A DNA stretch of 64,000 nt, from positions 7,272 through 71,271 of the forward strand of contig JAMHWF010000089.1 of assembly GCA_035911095.1 (NCBI GenBank), given 5' to 3'. Of this stretch, positions 53,388 to 61,171 are shown piece by piece. The position numbers and the translations under genes are program-made. The number at the start of each line of letters is the position of its first letter. Position 1 is the stretch's first letter. This DNA is from JAMHWF01 sp035911095. Lineage in GTDB: Bacteria; Pseudomonadota; Gammaproteobacteria; Burkholderiales; Burkholderiaceae_C. The notes under the pieces are model-generated. The model searched no databases, had not been told where the DNA came from, and saw only the letters and a list, made by a program, of their open reading frames with translations.

Positions 53388-54470
53388 TCAGATGCCCTGC
53401 GGCCGCCGCAGCGTCTTCATCCGGTCGACCGCCTGCACGGTGTAGGTCTGCCGCTGGTCGTCGCGGCGGATCTCGAGCGTCACCTCGCGCTCCGCAGTCG
53501 GACCGCGCCACAGCGCCTTCCACAGCGAAGCCAGGTCGCGCACCTCGGTGCCGTCGATGCGCTCGATGCGGTCGCCCGCGCGCAGCCCGGCCACCTCGGC
53601 GGGGCTGTTCTCGCTGACCCGCGCGACGAGCACCTGGCCACCGCGTTCGAGGCAGTTGAGCCCCATCCAGGCGCGCTCGCTGGCGCGCGAGCGGCCGCGC
53701 TCGCGCAGTTCGCCGAGGATCGGCTTGAGCAGGTCGACCGGCACGAACATGTTGCCGCTCACGGGCCGGTCTCCGCCGAGCGCATCGGCGACAAGCAGCG
53801 AGCCGATGCCGACCAACTCGCCGCGCCCATTGAACAGCGCAGCTCCGCTGTGGTCGGCCCGCGGCGGGACGGTGAAGAGCGCGCTGTCGACGTGGTACTC
53901 CCAGTAGCCTGAGAAAGGCCGCCGCGAAACCATCTGCGCCACGCTGACCTCGGGTTGTTCGCCGCCGCTGGCCACCACCAGCGGTTCTTCCGGGCGTATC
54001 GCTGCGGCATCGCCGAGCGGCGCGACCGGAATCCCGAGCGGGGCCAGCGATTGCAGCAGGCCGAAGCCGGTAGCGAGGTCGTAGGCGACGACGCGCGCCG
54101 GGACGGACCGGCCGTCGTCGAGGAGCAGGTCGACGTGCTCGGCCTCGAGGATCAGGTAGCCGATCGTCAGCACCAGGCCGTCCGAGCCGATCTGGACACC
54201 GGAGCCGATGCGCAGCGGCCCGAGCGTGCCGGCGGAGGTGGCATCGGCGACCGCCTCCGCGACCACCCCGACGACGGCAGCGTTCGCCCGGCTGAGCGCG
54301 CGCGCCTGGGCCTCGATCGCGCTCGGCGTCGCCGCCGAGGCGGCATCGGCCGCCCTTGAGAGGCCCCACGGTGCAGCCAGCGCAAGCGAGAGGGCCAGCA
54401 GGCGGGGGAGGATCCACCCACCAGCGCGGCGCACCGTGCCGACGGCAGTGAAGCAGGGCAGGGACGTCAT
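53388..54470 (-). CDS. HtrA/DegP-like protein with PDZ domain, catalytic triad incomplete
   Basis: The 360-residue exported protein has a signal peptide (to about residue 43), a trypsin-like domain (about 50-245) and a C-terminal PDZ domain (about 262-345; NSPAEVAGLRAGDRIERIDGTEV). Aligning by eye with DegP, the catalytic His position of VLTNNHV is Tyr105 (VLTIGYL), the Asp position is Gly135 (DLATGFGLL), and only the Ser remains (Ser208 in DHSGAALFN). It should therefore be unable to cut and may serve as a chaperone or adaptor. It lies downstream of a rhomboid protease gene on the same strand, 118 bases apart. Confidence 0.85.
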   Translation of the reverse strand: MTSLPCFTAVGTVRRAGGWILPRLLALSLALAAPWGLSRAADAASAATPSAIEAQARALSRANAAVVGVVAEAVADATSAGTLGPLRIGSGVQIGSDGLVLTIGYLILEAEHVDLLLDDGRSVPARVVAYDLATGFGLLQSLAPLGIPVAPLGDAAAIRPEEPLVVASGGEQPEVSVAQMVSRRPFSGYWEYHVDSALFTVPPRADHSGAALFNGRGELVGIGSLLVADALGGDRPVSGNMFVPVDLLKPILGELRERGRSRASERAWMGLNCLERGGQVLVARVSENSPAEVAGLRAGDRIERIDGTEVRDLASLWKALWRGPTAEREVTLEIRRDDQRQTYTVQAVDRMKTLRRPQGI

Positions 54471-54588
54471 GGCCGGGCGCCTCCAGCAAGAGAGGTGCCG
54501 AGGAGCATGATCGAATCCCGAAACCCTGCCGCCGTCCGGGGATCGGCCGGGGCCCCCGCCGCACCGGCGGCGGCTGGAGACGGCGCCG

Positions 54589-55185
54589 TCAGCGACGGCG
54601 GCGGCCGAACGGCGGTTGTCCGCGCCAGTAGCGCAGCATCAGGTAGCCGCCCAGCATGCCGCCGAGGTGCGCGAAGTGGGCGATGCCGGAGGCGGAGCTG
54701 GTGACGCCGAACAACAGCTCGAGGCCGCCGTAGATCGCGACGAAGACCTTGGCCTTCATCGGGATCGGCGGGAACAGCGGGACGATCGTGCGGTTCGGGA
54801 ACGTCATGCCGAAGGCGAGCAGCAGGCCGAACAGCCCGCCCGAGGCGCCGACCGTCGGGTACGGCGAGCCGTTGATCTGCGTCACGATCAGCTGCGCCAG
54901 CGCCGCGGTAAGCACGCTGGCCACATAGAAGTGGATGAAGCGGCGCGGGCCCCACAGCCGTTCGAGCTCTCCGCCGAACATGTAGAGGCCGAGCATGTTG
55001 AAGAACAGGTGGCCGACGCTGCCGTGCAGGAACGCGTAGGTGAGGATCTGCCAGGGCAGGAACCCGCCGCCCAGGGGCCACAGCGCGAACAACCCTTCGA
55101 GCCAGCCCCGGAACAGGTACTGAAGGCAGAAGACGACGGTATTGGCCAGCAGCAGGGCCTTGGTAACGGGCGGCAGTGGCGGCAT
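54589..55185 (-). CDS. Rhomboid-family intramembrane serine protease
   Basis: The 198-residue protein has six hydrophobic helices and all active-site residues: HxxxN in SVGHLFFNMLG, the Ser in TVGASGGLFGLL, and the His in IAHFAHLGGMLGGYL. It should cleave membrane proteins within the bilayer. I use ATG 55185 (MPPLPPVTKALLL); starts farther upstream would run into the tRNA-Leu gene. The following gene is the triad-less HtrA homologue. Confidence 0.9.
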   Translation of the reverse strand: MPPLPPVTKALLLANTVVFCLQYLFRGWLEGLFALWPLGGGFLPWQILTYAFLHGSVGHLFFNMLGLYMFGGELERLWGPRRFIHFYVASVLTAALAQLIVTQINGSPYPTVGASGGLFGLLLAFGMTFPNRTIVPLFPPIPMKAKVFVAIYGGLELLFGVTSSASGIAHFAHLGGMLGGYLMLRYWRGQPPFGRRRR

Positions 55186-55239
55186 GCGGTCAGGCGGCGG
55201 GGGCTGGGGCGCGGCGGACGCGTCGCGCGCCGTGTCGTC

Positions 55240-55324
55240 TGGTGCCCGCGGCCAGACTCGAACTGGCACGCCTTGCGGCGGCGGATTTTGAGTCCGCTAC
55301 GTCTACCGATTTCGTCACGCGGGC
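55240..55324 (-). tRNA. tRNA-Leu (anticodon CAA, reads UUG)
   Basis: An 85-base class II tRNA with encoded CCA. The acceptor stem pairs GCCCGCG with CGCGGGC. The anticodon stem GCGGA/TCCGC holds the loop CTCAAAA, giving CAA. The variable arm is CGCCGCAAGGCG, and the T arm is GCCAGTTCGAGTCTGGC. It lies 54 bases upstream of the rhomboid gene on the same strand. Confidence 0.97.
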
Positions 55325-55397
55325 TGCGTGGAGTGGGCTGGGAGTATCGCACGCACCCCTGCGCGGCCCCTGCGACAATCGCCCGGCAGGAGGCCCG

Positions 55398-56303
55398 ATG
55401 AGCGCTTACAGGACGATAGAGGACGTGATTGGCGAAACGCCGCTGGTGCGCCTGGTGCGCGTGCCGGGAGCCGAGCAGGAAAGGCGCGGCAACGTCATTC
55501 TCGGCAAGCTCGAAGGCAACAACCCGGCCGGCTCGGTCAAGGACCGACCGGCGATGAGCATGATCCGCCGCGCCGAGGAACGCGGCGATATCCGCCCCGG
55601 CGACACGCTGATCGAAGCCACCTCGGGCAATACCGGCATCGCGCTGGCGATGGCCGCGGCCATCCGTGGCTACCGCATGCTGCTCGTGATGCCGGAAGAC
55701 CTGTCGGTCGAGCGCGCGCAGACGATGCGCGCCTTCGGCGCCGAGTTGATCCTGACACCGCGCTCGGGCGGCATGGAGTACGCGCGCGACCTGGCCACGC
55801 AGATGGAGCGCGACGGCAAGGGCCGGGTGCTCGACCAGTTCGCCAACCCGGACAACCCACGCATCCACTACGAGACCACCGGCCCGGAGATCTGGCGCGA
55901 CACCGGCGGCCGCGTCACCCACTTCGTCAGCGCGATGGGCACCACCGGCACGATCACCGGCGTCTCGCGCTACCTGAAGGAGAAGAACCGCGCGGTGCGC
56001 ATCGTCGGCGCCCAGCCCGGTGACGGCTCGCGCATCCCCGGTATCCGCAAGTGGCCCGAGGCCTATCTACCGACGATCTACGACCCGTCTACCGTCGACG
56101 AGACCGTCGAGGTCGCGCAGGCCGACGCGGAGGAGATGGCGCGCCGCCTCGCGCGCGAGGAAGGCATCTTCGGCGGCATCTCGGCCGCGGGCGCCTGCTG
56201 GGTCGCGCTGCAGATCGCGGCGCAGGTCGAGCAGGCGACGATCGTCTTCGTCGTCTGTGACCGTGGCGACCGCTACCTCTCGACCGGGGTGTTCCCGGCC
56301 TGA
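55398..56303 (+). CDS. cysM: Cysteine synthase B (O-acetylserine sulfhydrylase)
   Basis: This PLP enzyme makes cysteine from O-acetylserine (or sulfocysteine from thiosulfate). The 301 residues have the PLP lysine in NPAGSVKDRPAMSM, the phosphate/substrate loop EATSGNTGIALAM, and GTTGTITGVSRYLKE. A good site (AGGAGG) lies eight bases before the ATG. The nudix gene follows after five bases and tusA after it, so the three form an operon. Confidence 0.95.
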   Translation: MSAYRTIEDVIGETPLVRLVRVPGAEQERRGNVILGKLEGNNPAGSVKDRPAMSMIRRAEERGDIRPGDTLIEATSGNTGIALAMAAAIRGYRMLLVMPEDLSVERAQTMRAFGAELILTPRSGGMEYARDLATQMERDGKGRVLDQFANPDNPRIHYETTGPEIWRDTGGRVTHFVSAMGTTGTITGVSRYLKEKNRAVRIVGAQPGDGSRIPGIRKWPEAYLPTIYDPSTVDETVEVAQADAEEMARRLAREEGIFGGISAAGACWVALQIAAQVEQATIVFVVCDRGDRYLSTGVFPA

Positions 56304-56308
56304 GCACG

Positions 56309-56833
56309 ATGTCCGGCCACGCCTGGCGCTACTGCCCCAGCTGTGCGGGCGCGCTGCAGTCGATCGTCGCCGACGAGGACGGCGGGCCGACGACGCGCCT
56401 GCGCTGCCCAGCCTGCGGCTGGACGCACTGGAACAACCCGACGCCGGTGCTCGCCGCGGTGGTCGAGTGCACCGACCGCGATGGCCTGCTGCTGCTGGCG
56501 CGCAACGTCGCCTGGCCCGGGCGCAGCTTCGCGCTCATCACCGGCTTCATGGAGGCCGGCGAAACGCCGGAGGAGGGTATCGCCCGCGAGGTCGCCGAGG
56601 AGACGGCGCTCACCGTGCATTCGCTGTCGCTGATCGGCGTCTACGACTTCCAGCGCATGAACCAGGTGGTCGTCGCCTACCACGCCTGCGCCACCGGAGA
56701 GATCCGCCTGTCGCCCGAGCTGGCGGAGTACCGTCTGTTCCACCCGCGCGACGTGCTGTGCTGGCAGGCCGGCACCGGCCAGGCGCTGGCCAAGTGGTTG
56801 CGCGAGCGCGGCTACGAACCGCGATTTCGCTGA
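56309..56833 (+). CDS. Nudix hydrolase with N-terminal zinc ribbon
   Basis: The 174-residue protein begins with a four-Cys zinc ribbon (YCPSCAG, RCPACGW) followed by a Nudix domain whose box is complete (GFMEAGETPEEGIAREVAEET). This is the small NudC-like build, without the NudC substrate motif, so NADH or NAD-capped RNA is only one possible substrate. It starts five bases after cysM and ends 16 bases before tusA, which suggests a link to sulphur metabolism. Confidence 0.9.
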   Translation: MSGHAWRYCPSCAGALQSIVADEDGGPTTRLRCPACGWTHWNNPTPVLAAVVECTDRDGLLLLARNVAWPGRSFALITGFMEAGETPEEGIAREVAEETALTVHSLSLIGVYDFQRMNQVVVAYHACATGEIRLSPELAEYRLFHPRDVLCWQAGTGQALAKWLRERGYEPRFR

Positions 56834-56849
56834 ACCCAGGAGACCCCAC

Positions 56850-57077
56850 ATGGAGTTCCACAAGGAGATCGACACCCGCGGCATGAACTGCCCGCTGCCG
56901 ATCCTGAAGGCCAAGAAGGCACTGTCAGAACTGCGCAGCGGCGAGGTGCTGAAGGTCGTCGCCACCGACCCGAACTCGGTCCGCGACTTTCAGGCGTTCG
57001 CGCGGCAGACCGGCAACCAGCTGCTCGAGCAGCGCGCCTCGAACGACGAGTTCGTGCACCTGCTGCGGCGTCGATGA
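56850..57077 (+). CDS. TusA/SirA-family sulfurtransferase
   Basis: The 75-residue protein carries the family motif RGMNCPLPILKAKKAL with the persulfide-carrying Cys. TusA proteins relay sulphur for tRNA thiolation and other cofactors. CCAGGAGA gives a fair ribosome site. It is the third gene after cysM and a nudix hydrolase; the C-terminus (FVHLLRRR) is normal. Confidence 0.92.
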   Translation: MEFHKEIDTRGMNCPLPILKAKKALSELRSGEVLKVVATDPNSVRDFQAFARQTGNQLLEQRASNDEFVHLLRRR

Positions 57078-57264
57078 GGCGAACGCCGAGGTTCCTGCAC
57101 GACCCCTTCGACGGCACGCCCGCACCGATCCTCGATGCGCAAGGGCTGACGCGTGTTCGAGGGCTGACACGCAGCCCGCGGGCGTGTCACATTGCGCGGT
57201 GCTCGGGCTTCACACCATCCCCTCTCCCTCGCTTCGCGCTTCGCCGATCGAATCGGCGCCCCGG

Positions 57265-58266
57265 ATGCAACTCCTGATCGTCGAACCCCTCGAGACCGAG
57301 GTCGTTCAATGGCTCGACGACCGGCACGAGGTGCGCTACGCCCCGGAACTCGCCCACGACGTGCGCGCGCTGCGCAAGGCGCTCTACAACGTGCGCGCGC
57401 TGATCATCCCGCCGTCGGTCGCGCTGGACGCCGCCACGCTGCACTACGCGCCGTTCCTGCTCGCGGTCGGGCGTGTCAGCGCCGGGGCGGAGAACATCGA
57501 CGCCGAGGCCTGCGGCCGCTCCGGCGTCGAGGTCGTGCGCAGCGTCACCGCGCCTGCCCTGGCCGAAGCAGAGTTCATGCTCGGCGCGACCCTGTCGCTG
57601 CTGCGCCGCGTGCCGGTCACCGGGTCGGACGGCCTGCTCGTCGGGCGCGAACTCGGCAGCGCGACAGTCGGCCTGGTCGGCATGGCGCCGTCGGCCCGCT
57701 CGATGGTGCAACTGCTGTCGGGCTTCGGCTCGCGCGTCGTCGGCTACGACCCCTCGCTGCACGCGAACGACGGCGTCTGGTCGCGCTGGCGGGTCGACCC
57801 GCTCGGTCTGCGCCAACTGCTCGAGCAGTCCGACGCGGTCTGCGTGCAGATGCCGTACTTCAGTCGCTACCAGGGGCTGATCGGCGAGCGCGTGCTGCCC
57901 TACTGCAAGCCCAACCAGGTGCTGGTCAGCATCTCGCCCTCGGCACTCTTCAACGAGCTCGCGCTGGCCGACGTGCTCGGCAGCGGCCGCGTCGCGGCCG
58001 CCTGGTTCGACAGCCTCGAGCCCGGCGCCCTCGACCCGGGTCGGCCGCTGCACGGCGTGCGCAATCTGCAGGTCACGCCGCGCGTCGCGAGCACCACGCG
58101 CGAATCGCGCAGCCGCAGCGCCTGGGCGGTCGCCAAGCGGATCGACGAACTGCTGCTCGAGGCGACGTCCGCCGCGCCGCAGTTCCGCTCGACCGGGCCC
58201 GGCGACTTCAGCTCGTCGATGCCAGGCGAGCTGCCTGATCCCGAAGACGGTCCAGCGTCGAGCTGA
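57265..58266 (+). CDS. Degenerate D-2-hydroxyacid dehydrogenase-like protein, catalytic residues replaced
   Basis: The 333-residue protein has the fold of the D-isomer 2-hydroxyacid dehydrogenases, but the catalytic triad is changed: the Arg position is Pro225 (ISPSALFNE), the Glu position Asp249 (WFDSLEP), and the His position Arg273 (VTPRVAS). The dinucleotide motif is weakened (VGLVGMAPSA for GxGxxG). It is probably not a dehydrogenase; binding or regulation is possible. The reading frame is undisturbed and codon use is normal, so it is a kept gene, not a decaying one. Its last 59 bases overlap the end of valS on the other strand. A GTG at 57184 is an alternative start. Confidence 0.85.
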   Translation: MQLLIVEPLETEVVQWLDDRHEVRYAPELAHDVRALRKALYNVRALIIPPSVALDAATLHYAPFLLAVGRVSAGAENIDAEACGRSGVEVVRSVTAPALAEAEFMLGATLSLLRRVPVTGSDGLLVGRELGSATVGLVGMAPSARSMVQLLSGFGSRVVGYDPSLHANDGVWSRWRVDPLGLRQLLEQSDAVCVQMPYFSRYQGLIGERVLPYCKPNQVLVSISPSALFNELALADVLGSGRVAAAWFDSLEPGALDPGRPLHGVRNLQVTPRVASTTRESRSRSAWAVAKRIDELLLEATSAAPQFRSTGPGDFSSSMPGELPDPEDGPASS

Positions 58267-61054
58267 AGTCCGCCAGGCGCGCCTGCTCCTGCGCGACGAC
58301 GCTGGCCGGGGCACGGGCGACGAAGCTCTGGTTGTCGAGCTTGCCGCGCGCCTTCTGCACTTCGCCCTCCAGGCGGGCGATCTCCTTGGCCAGGCGCGCG
58401 CGCTCGGCCTCGACGTCGATCTCGACATGCAGCGCCAGGCGCGCCGCGCCCTGCACCGCGACCGGTGCCGCACGCGTCGCGGTGGCGAAGGCGGCCTCGT
58501 CGTCGACGATCTGCAGCGCCGAGAGCTTGGCCAGCGCGAGCAGCAGCGGCTCGGCCTCGGCGAGGAAGGCCCCGTCGCCGTGCGTGATCAGCGGCACCCG
58601 CTGCGCCGGAGAGATGTTCATCTCGGCGCGCAGGTTGCGGCAGGCGCCGGCCACCGCCTTCAGCCGGGCGACCCAGGCGTCGGCCTCGGCATCGACCTTC
58701 TCCGGTTGCGCCTGCGGGTAGGACGCGGTGACGATCGAGGCCTCGCGCCCCTCGCCCTTGCGGCCGGCCACGGGGGCGACGCGCTCCCAGAGCTCGGCGG
58801 TGATGAAGGGCGTGACCGGGTGCAGCAGGCGCAGCGTCGCCTCCAGCACGCGGATCAGCGTGCGCCGCGTCGCGCGCTGGCGGGCGGCGTCGCCGGTCTG
58901 CAACTGGACCTTCGCGATCTCGAGGTACCAGTCGCAGTACTCGTCCCAGACGAAGGCGTAGATCGCGTTGGCGACGTTGTCGAGCCGGTAGTCGGCAAAG
59001 CCCTGGGCGACCGCGGCCTCGACGCGCTGCAGCTCGCCGGCGATCCAGCGGTCCGCCGGCGAGAAATGCATGTAGCCGTGGAAGGCGCCGCCGGGCGCGC
59101 ACTCGGCCTTGGTGTGCTCGGCCAGGCCGCAGTCCTGCCCCTCGCAGTTCATCAGCACGAAGCGGGTCGCGTTCCAGAGCTTGTTGCAGAAGTTGCGGTA
59201 GCCCTCGCAGCGCTTGGTGTCGAAGTTGATGTTGCGGCCCAGGCTCGCGTAGCTGGCCATCGTGAAGCGCAGCGCGTCGGCGCCGTAGGCCGGCATGCCC
59301 TGCGGAAACTCCCTCTTCACGCGCGCGGCCACCTTCGGCGCGGTCTCGGGCTTGCGCAGGCCGACGGTGCTCTTGTGCACCAGCGTCTCAAGGTCGACGC
59401 CCTGGATCAGATCCACCGGGTCGATCACGTTGCCCTCGGACTTGCTCATCTTCCGGCCTTCGCTGTCGCGCACCATGCCGTGGATGTAGACGTCGCGGAA
59501 GGGCACGCGGCCGGTGAAGTGGGTCGTCATCATGATCATCCGGGCGACCCAGAAGAAGATGATCTCGTAGCCGGTGACGAGCACGCTCGACGGCAGGAAG
59601 AGCGACATCTCGCGCGTCTCGGCCGGCCAGCCCAGTGTCGAGAACGGCACCAGCGCCGACGAGTACCAGGTGTCGAGCACGTCCGGGTCGCGCTCGAGCG
59701 GGCCCTCGTAGCCGTCCTCGCGTGCCTTGGTGCGCGCGTCTTCCTCGCTGCGCGCGACCCAGTAGCGGCCGTCGCTGCCGTACCAGGCCGGGATCTGGTG
59801 GCCCCACCAGAGCTGGCGGCTGATGCACCAGTCCTGGATGGTGTTCATCCAGTGGTTGTAGGTGTTGACCCATTCGCCGGGGACGAAGCGAACCTGGCCC
59901 GAGCTGACCGCCTGACGCGCCTTCTCGGCGATGCTGGTGCCGTCCGCGCCCGCCTTGTTGACGGCCACGAACCACTGGTCCGTGAGCATGGGTTCCACCA
60001 CCTGGCCCGTGCGGGCGCAGCGCGGCACCTGCAGGCGGTGCTTCTTGGTTTCGACCAGCAAGCCCAAGGCGTCCAGGTCGGCGACGACCTTCTTGCGTGC
60101 GACAAAACGGTCCAGTCCGCGGTAGGCCTCGGGCGCGTTGGCGTTGACCTTGGCTTCCAGATCCAGCACGCCAATCATCGGCAGGCCATGGCGCAGGCCG
60201 ACGGCGTAGTCGTTGGCGTCATGCGCTGGCGTCACCTTCACGACGCCGGTGCCGAATGCGCGGTCCACGTAGCTGTCGGCGATGACCGGGATCAGGCGAT
60301 CGCACAAGGGCAGCTTCACCTGCTGGCCGACCAGCGCGATGTAGCGCTCGTCTTCGGGGTGCACCATCACCGCCGTGTCGCCCAGCATGGTCTCAGGCCG
60401 CGTCGTAGCCACCACCACGCTGCCGGACCCGTCGGCCAGCGGGTAGCGGATGTGCCACAGGAAGCCGTCTTCCTCTTCGCTTTCCACTTCCAGGTCGGAC
60501 ACCGCACTCTTCAGCGCCGGGTCCCAGCTGACCAAGCGCTTGCCGCGGTAGATCAGGCCGTCGTCGAACAGGCGAACGAAGGTTTCGGTCACCACAGTCG
60601 AGAGCTTCTCGTCCATGGTGAAGTACTCGCGGCTCCAGTCCACGCTGTCGCCCAGGCGGCGCATCTGGTTGGTGATGACGGCGCCGCTGGTGTGCTTCCA
60701 GTCCCAGACCTGGGCGACGAAGTTCTTGCGGCCCAGGTCGTGGCGCGACAGGCCTGCTTCCTGCAACTGCCGCTCCACGACGATCTGCGTGGCGATCCCG
60801 GCGTGGTCCGTGCCCGGCACCCACAGCGTGTTGTGGCCGCGCATGCGGTGGTAGCGCGTCAGCGCGTCCATGATGGTCTGGTTGAACGCGTGGCCCATGT
60901 GCAGCGTGCCCGTCACGTTGGGCGGCGGCAGCTGGATGCTGAACGATGGCTTGGCCGGGTCCAGCGTGGGCGCGGCCACACCCGGCGCGGACCACACCGG
61001 GCCCCAGCGGGATTCAATGGCTGCGGGTTCGAAGGACTTGGCGAGTTCGGTCAT
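58208..61054 (-). CDS. valS: Valyl-tRNA synthetase
   Basis: ValS charges tRNA-Val and edits mischarged threonine. The 948-residue class I enzyme has the HIGH motif in TGTLHMGHAFNQ, the editing domain (TTRPETMLGDTAVMVHPED), the KMSKS loop (GRKMSKSEGNVIDP) and the C-terminal coiled coil (ERARLAKEIARLEGEVQKARGK). Its sequence style changes within the gene: the part downstream of about 59.9 kb in window coordinates (the 5' half) has few TCGA tetramers and other codon contexts than the 3' half. The stop lies inside the end of the convergent dehydrogenase-like gene (59-base overlap). Confidence 0.96.
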   Translation of the reverse strand: MTELAKSFEPAAIESRWGPVWSAPGVAAPTLDPAKPSFSIQLPPPNVTGTLHMGHAFNQTIMDALTRYHRMRGHNTLWVPGTDHAGIATQIVVERQLQEAGLSRHDLGRKNFVAQVWDWKHTSGAVITNQMRRLGDSVDWSREYFTMDEKLSTVVTETFVRLFDDGLIYRGKRLVSWDPALKSAVSDLEVESEEEDGFLWHIRYPLADGSGSVVVATTRPETMLGDTAVMVHPEDERYIALVGQQVKLPLCDRLIPVIADSYVDRAFGTGVVKVTPAHDANDYAVGLRHGLPMIGVLDLEAKVNANAPEAYRGLDRFVARKKVVADLDALGLLVETKKHRLQVPRCARTGQVVEPMLTDQWFVAVNKAGADGTSIAEKARQAVSSGQVRFVPGEWVNTYNHWMNTIQDWCISRQLWWGHQIPAWYGSDGRYWVARSEEDARTKAREDGYEGPLERDPDVLDTWYSSALVPFSTLGWPAETREMSLFLPSSVLVTGYEIIFFWVARMIMMTTHFTGRVPFRDVYIHGMVRDSEGRKMSKSEGNVIDPVDLIQGVDLETLVHKSTVGLRKPETAPKVAARVKREFPQGMPAYGADALRFTMASYASLGRNINFDTKRCEGYRNFCNKLWNATRFVLMNCEGQDCGLAEHTKAECAPGGAFHGYMHFSPADRWIAGELQRVEAAVAQGFADYRLDNVANAIYAFVWDEYCDWYLEIAKVQLQTGDAARQRATRRTLIRVLEATLRLLHPVTPFITAELWERVAPVAGRKGEGREASIVTASYPQAQPEKVDAEADAWVARLKAVAGACRNLRAEMNISPAQRVPLITHGDGAFLAEAEPLLLALAKLSALQIVDDEAAFATATRAAPVAVQGAARLALHVEIDVEAERARLAKEIARLEGEVQKARGKLDNQSFVARAPASVVAQEQARLADFSSTLDRLRDQAARLASTS

Positions 61055-61171
61055 GGTGTGCGGGCGAGTTGCCCTGGGGAGCTAGGAGCCCGTGGTGCGC
61101 GGGGTGGATATGCTTGGAATTGTAGGTGGGCCCCCTGTGGCGGCCCGCGCTGGACAGGGGGAGTTCCACAC

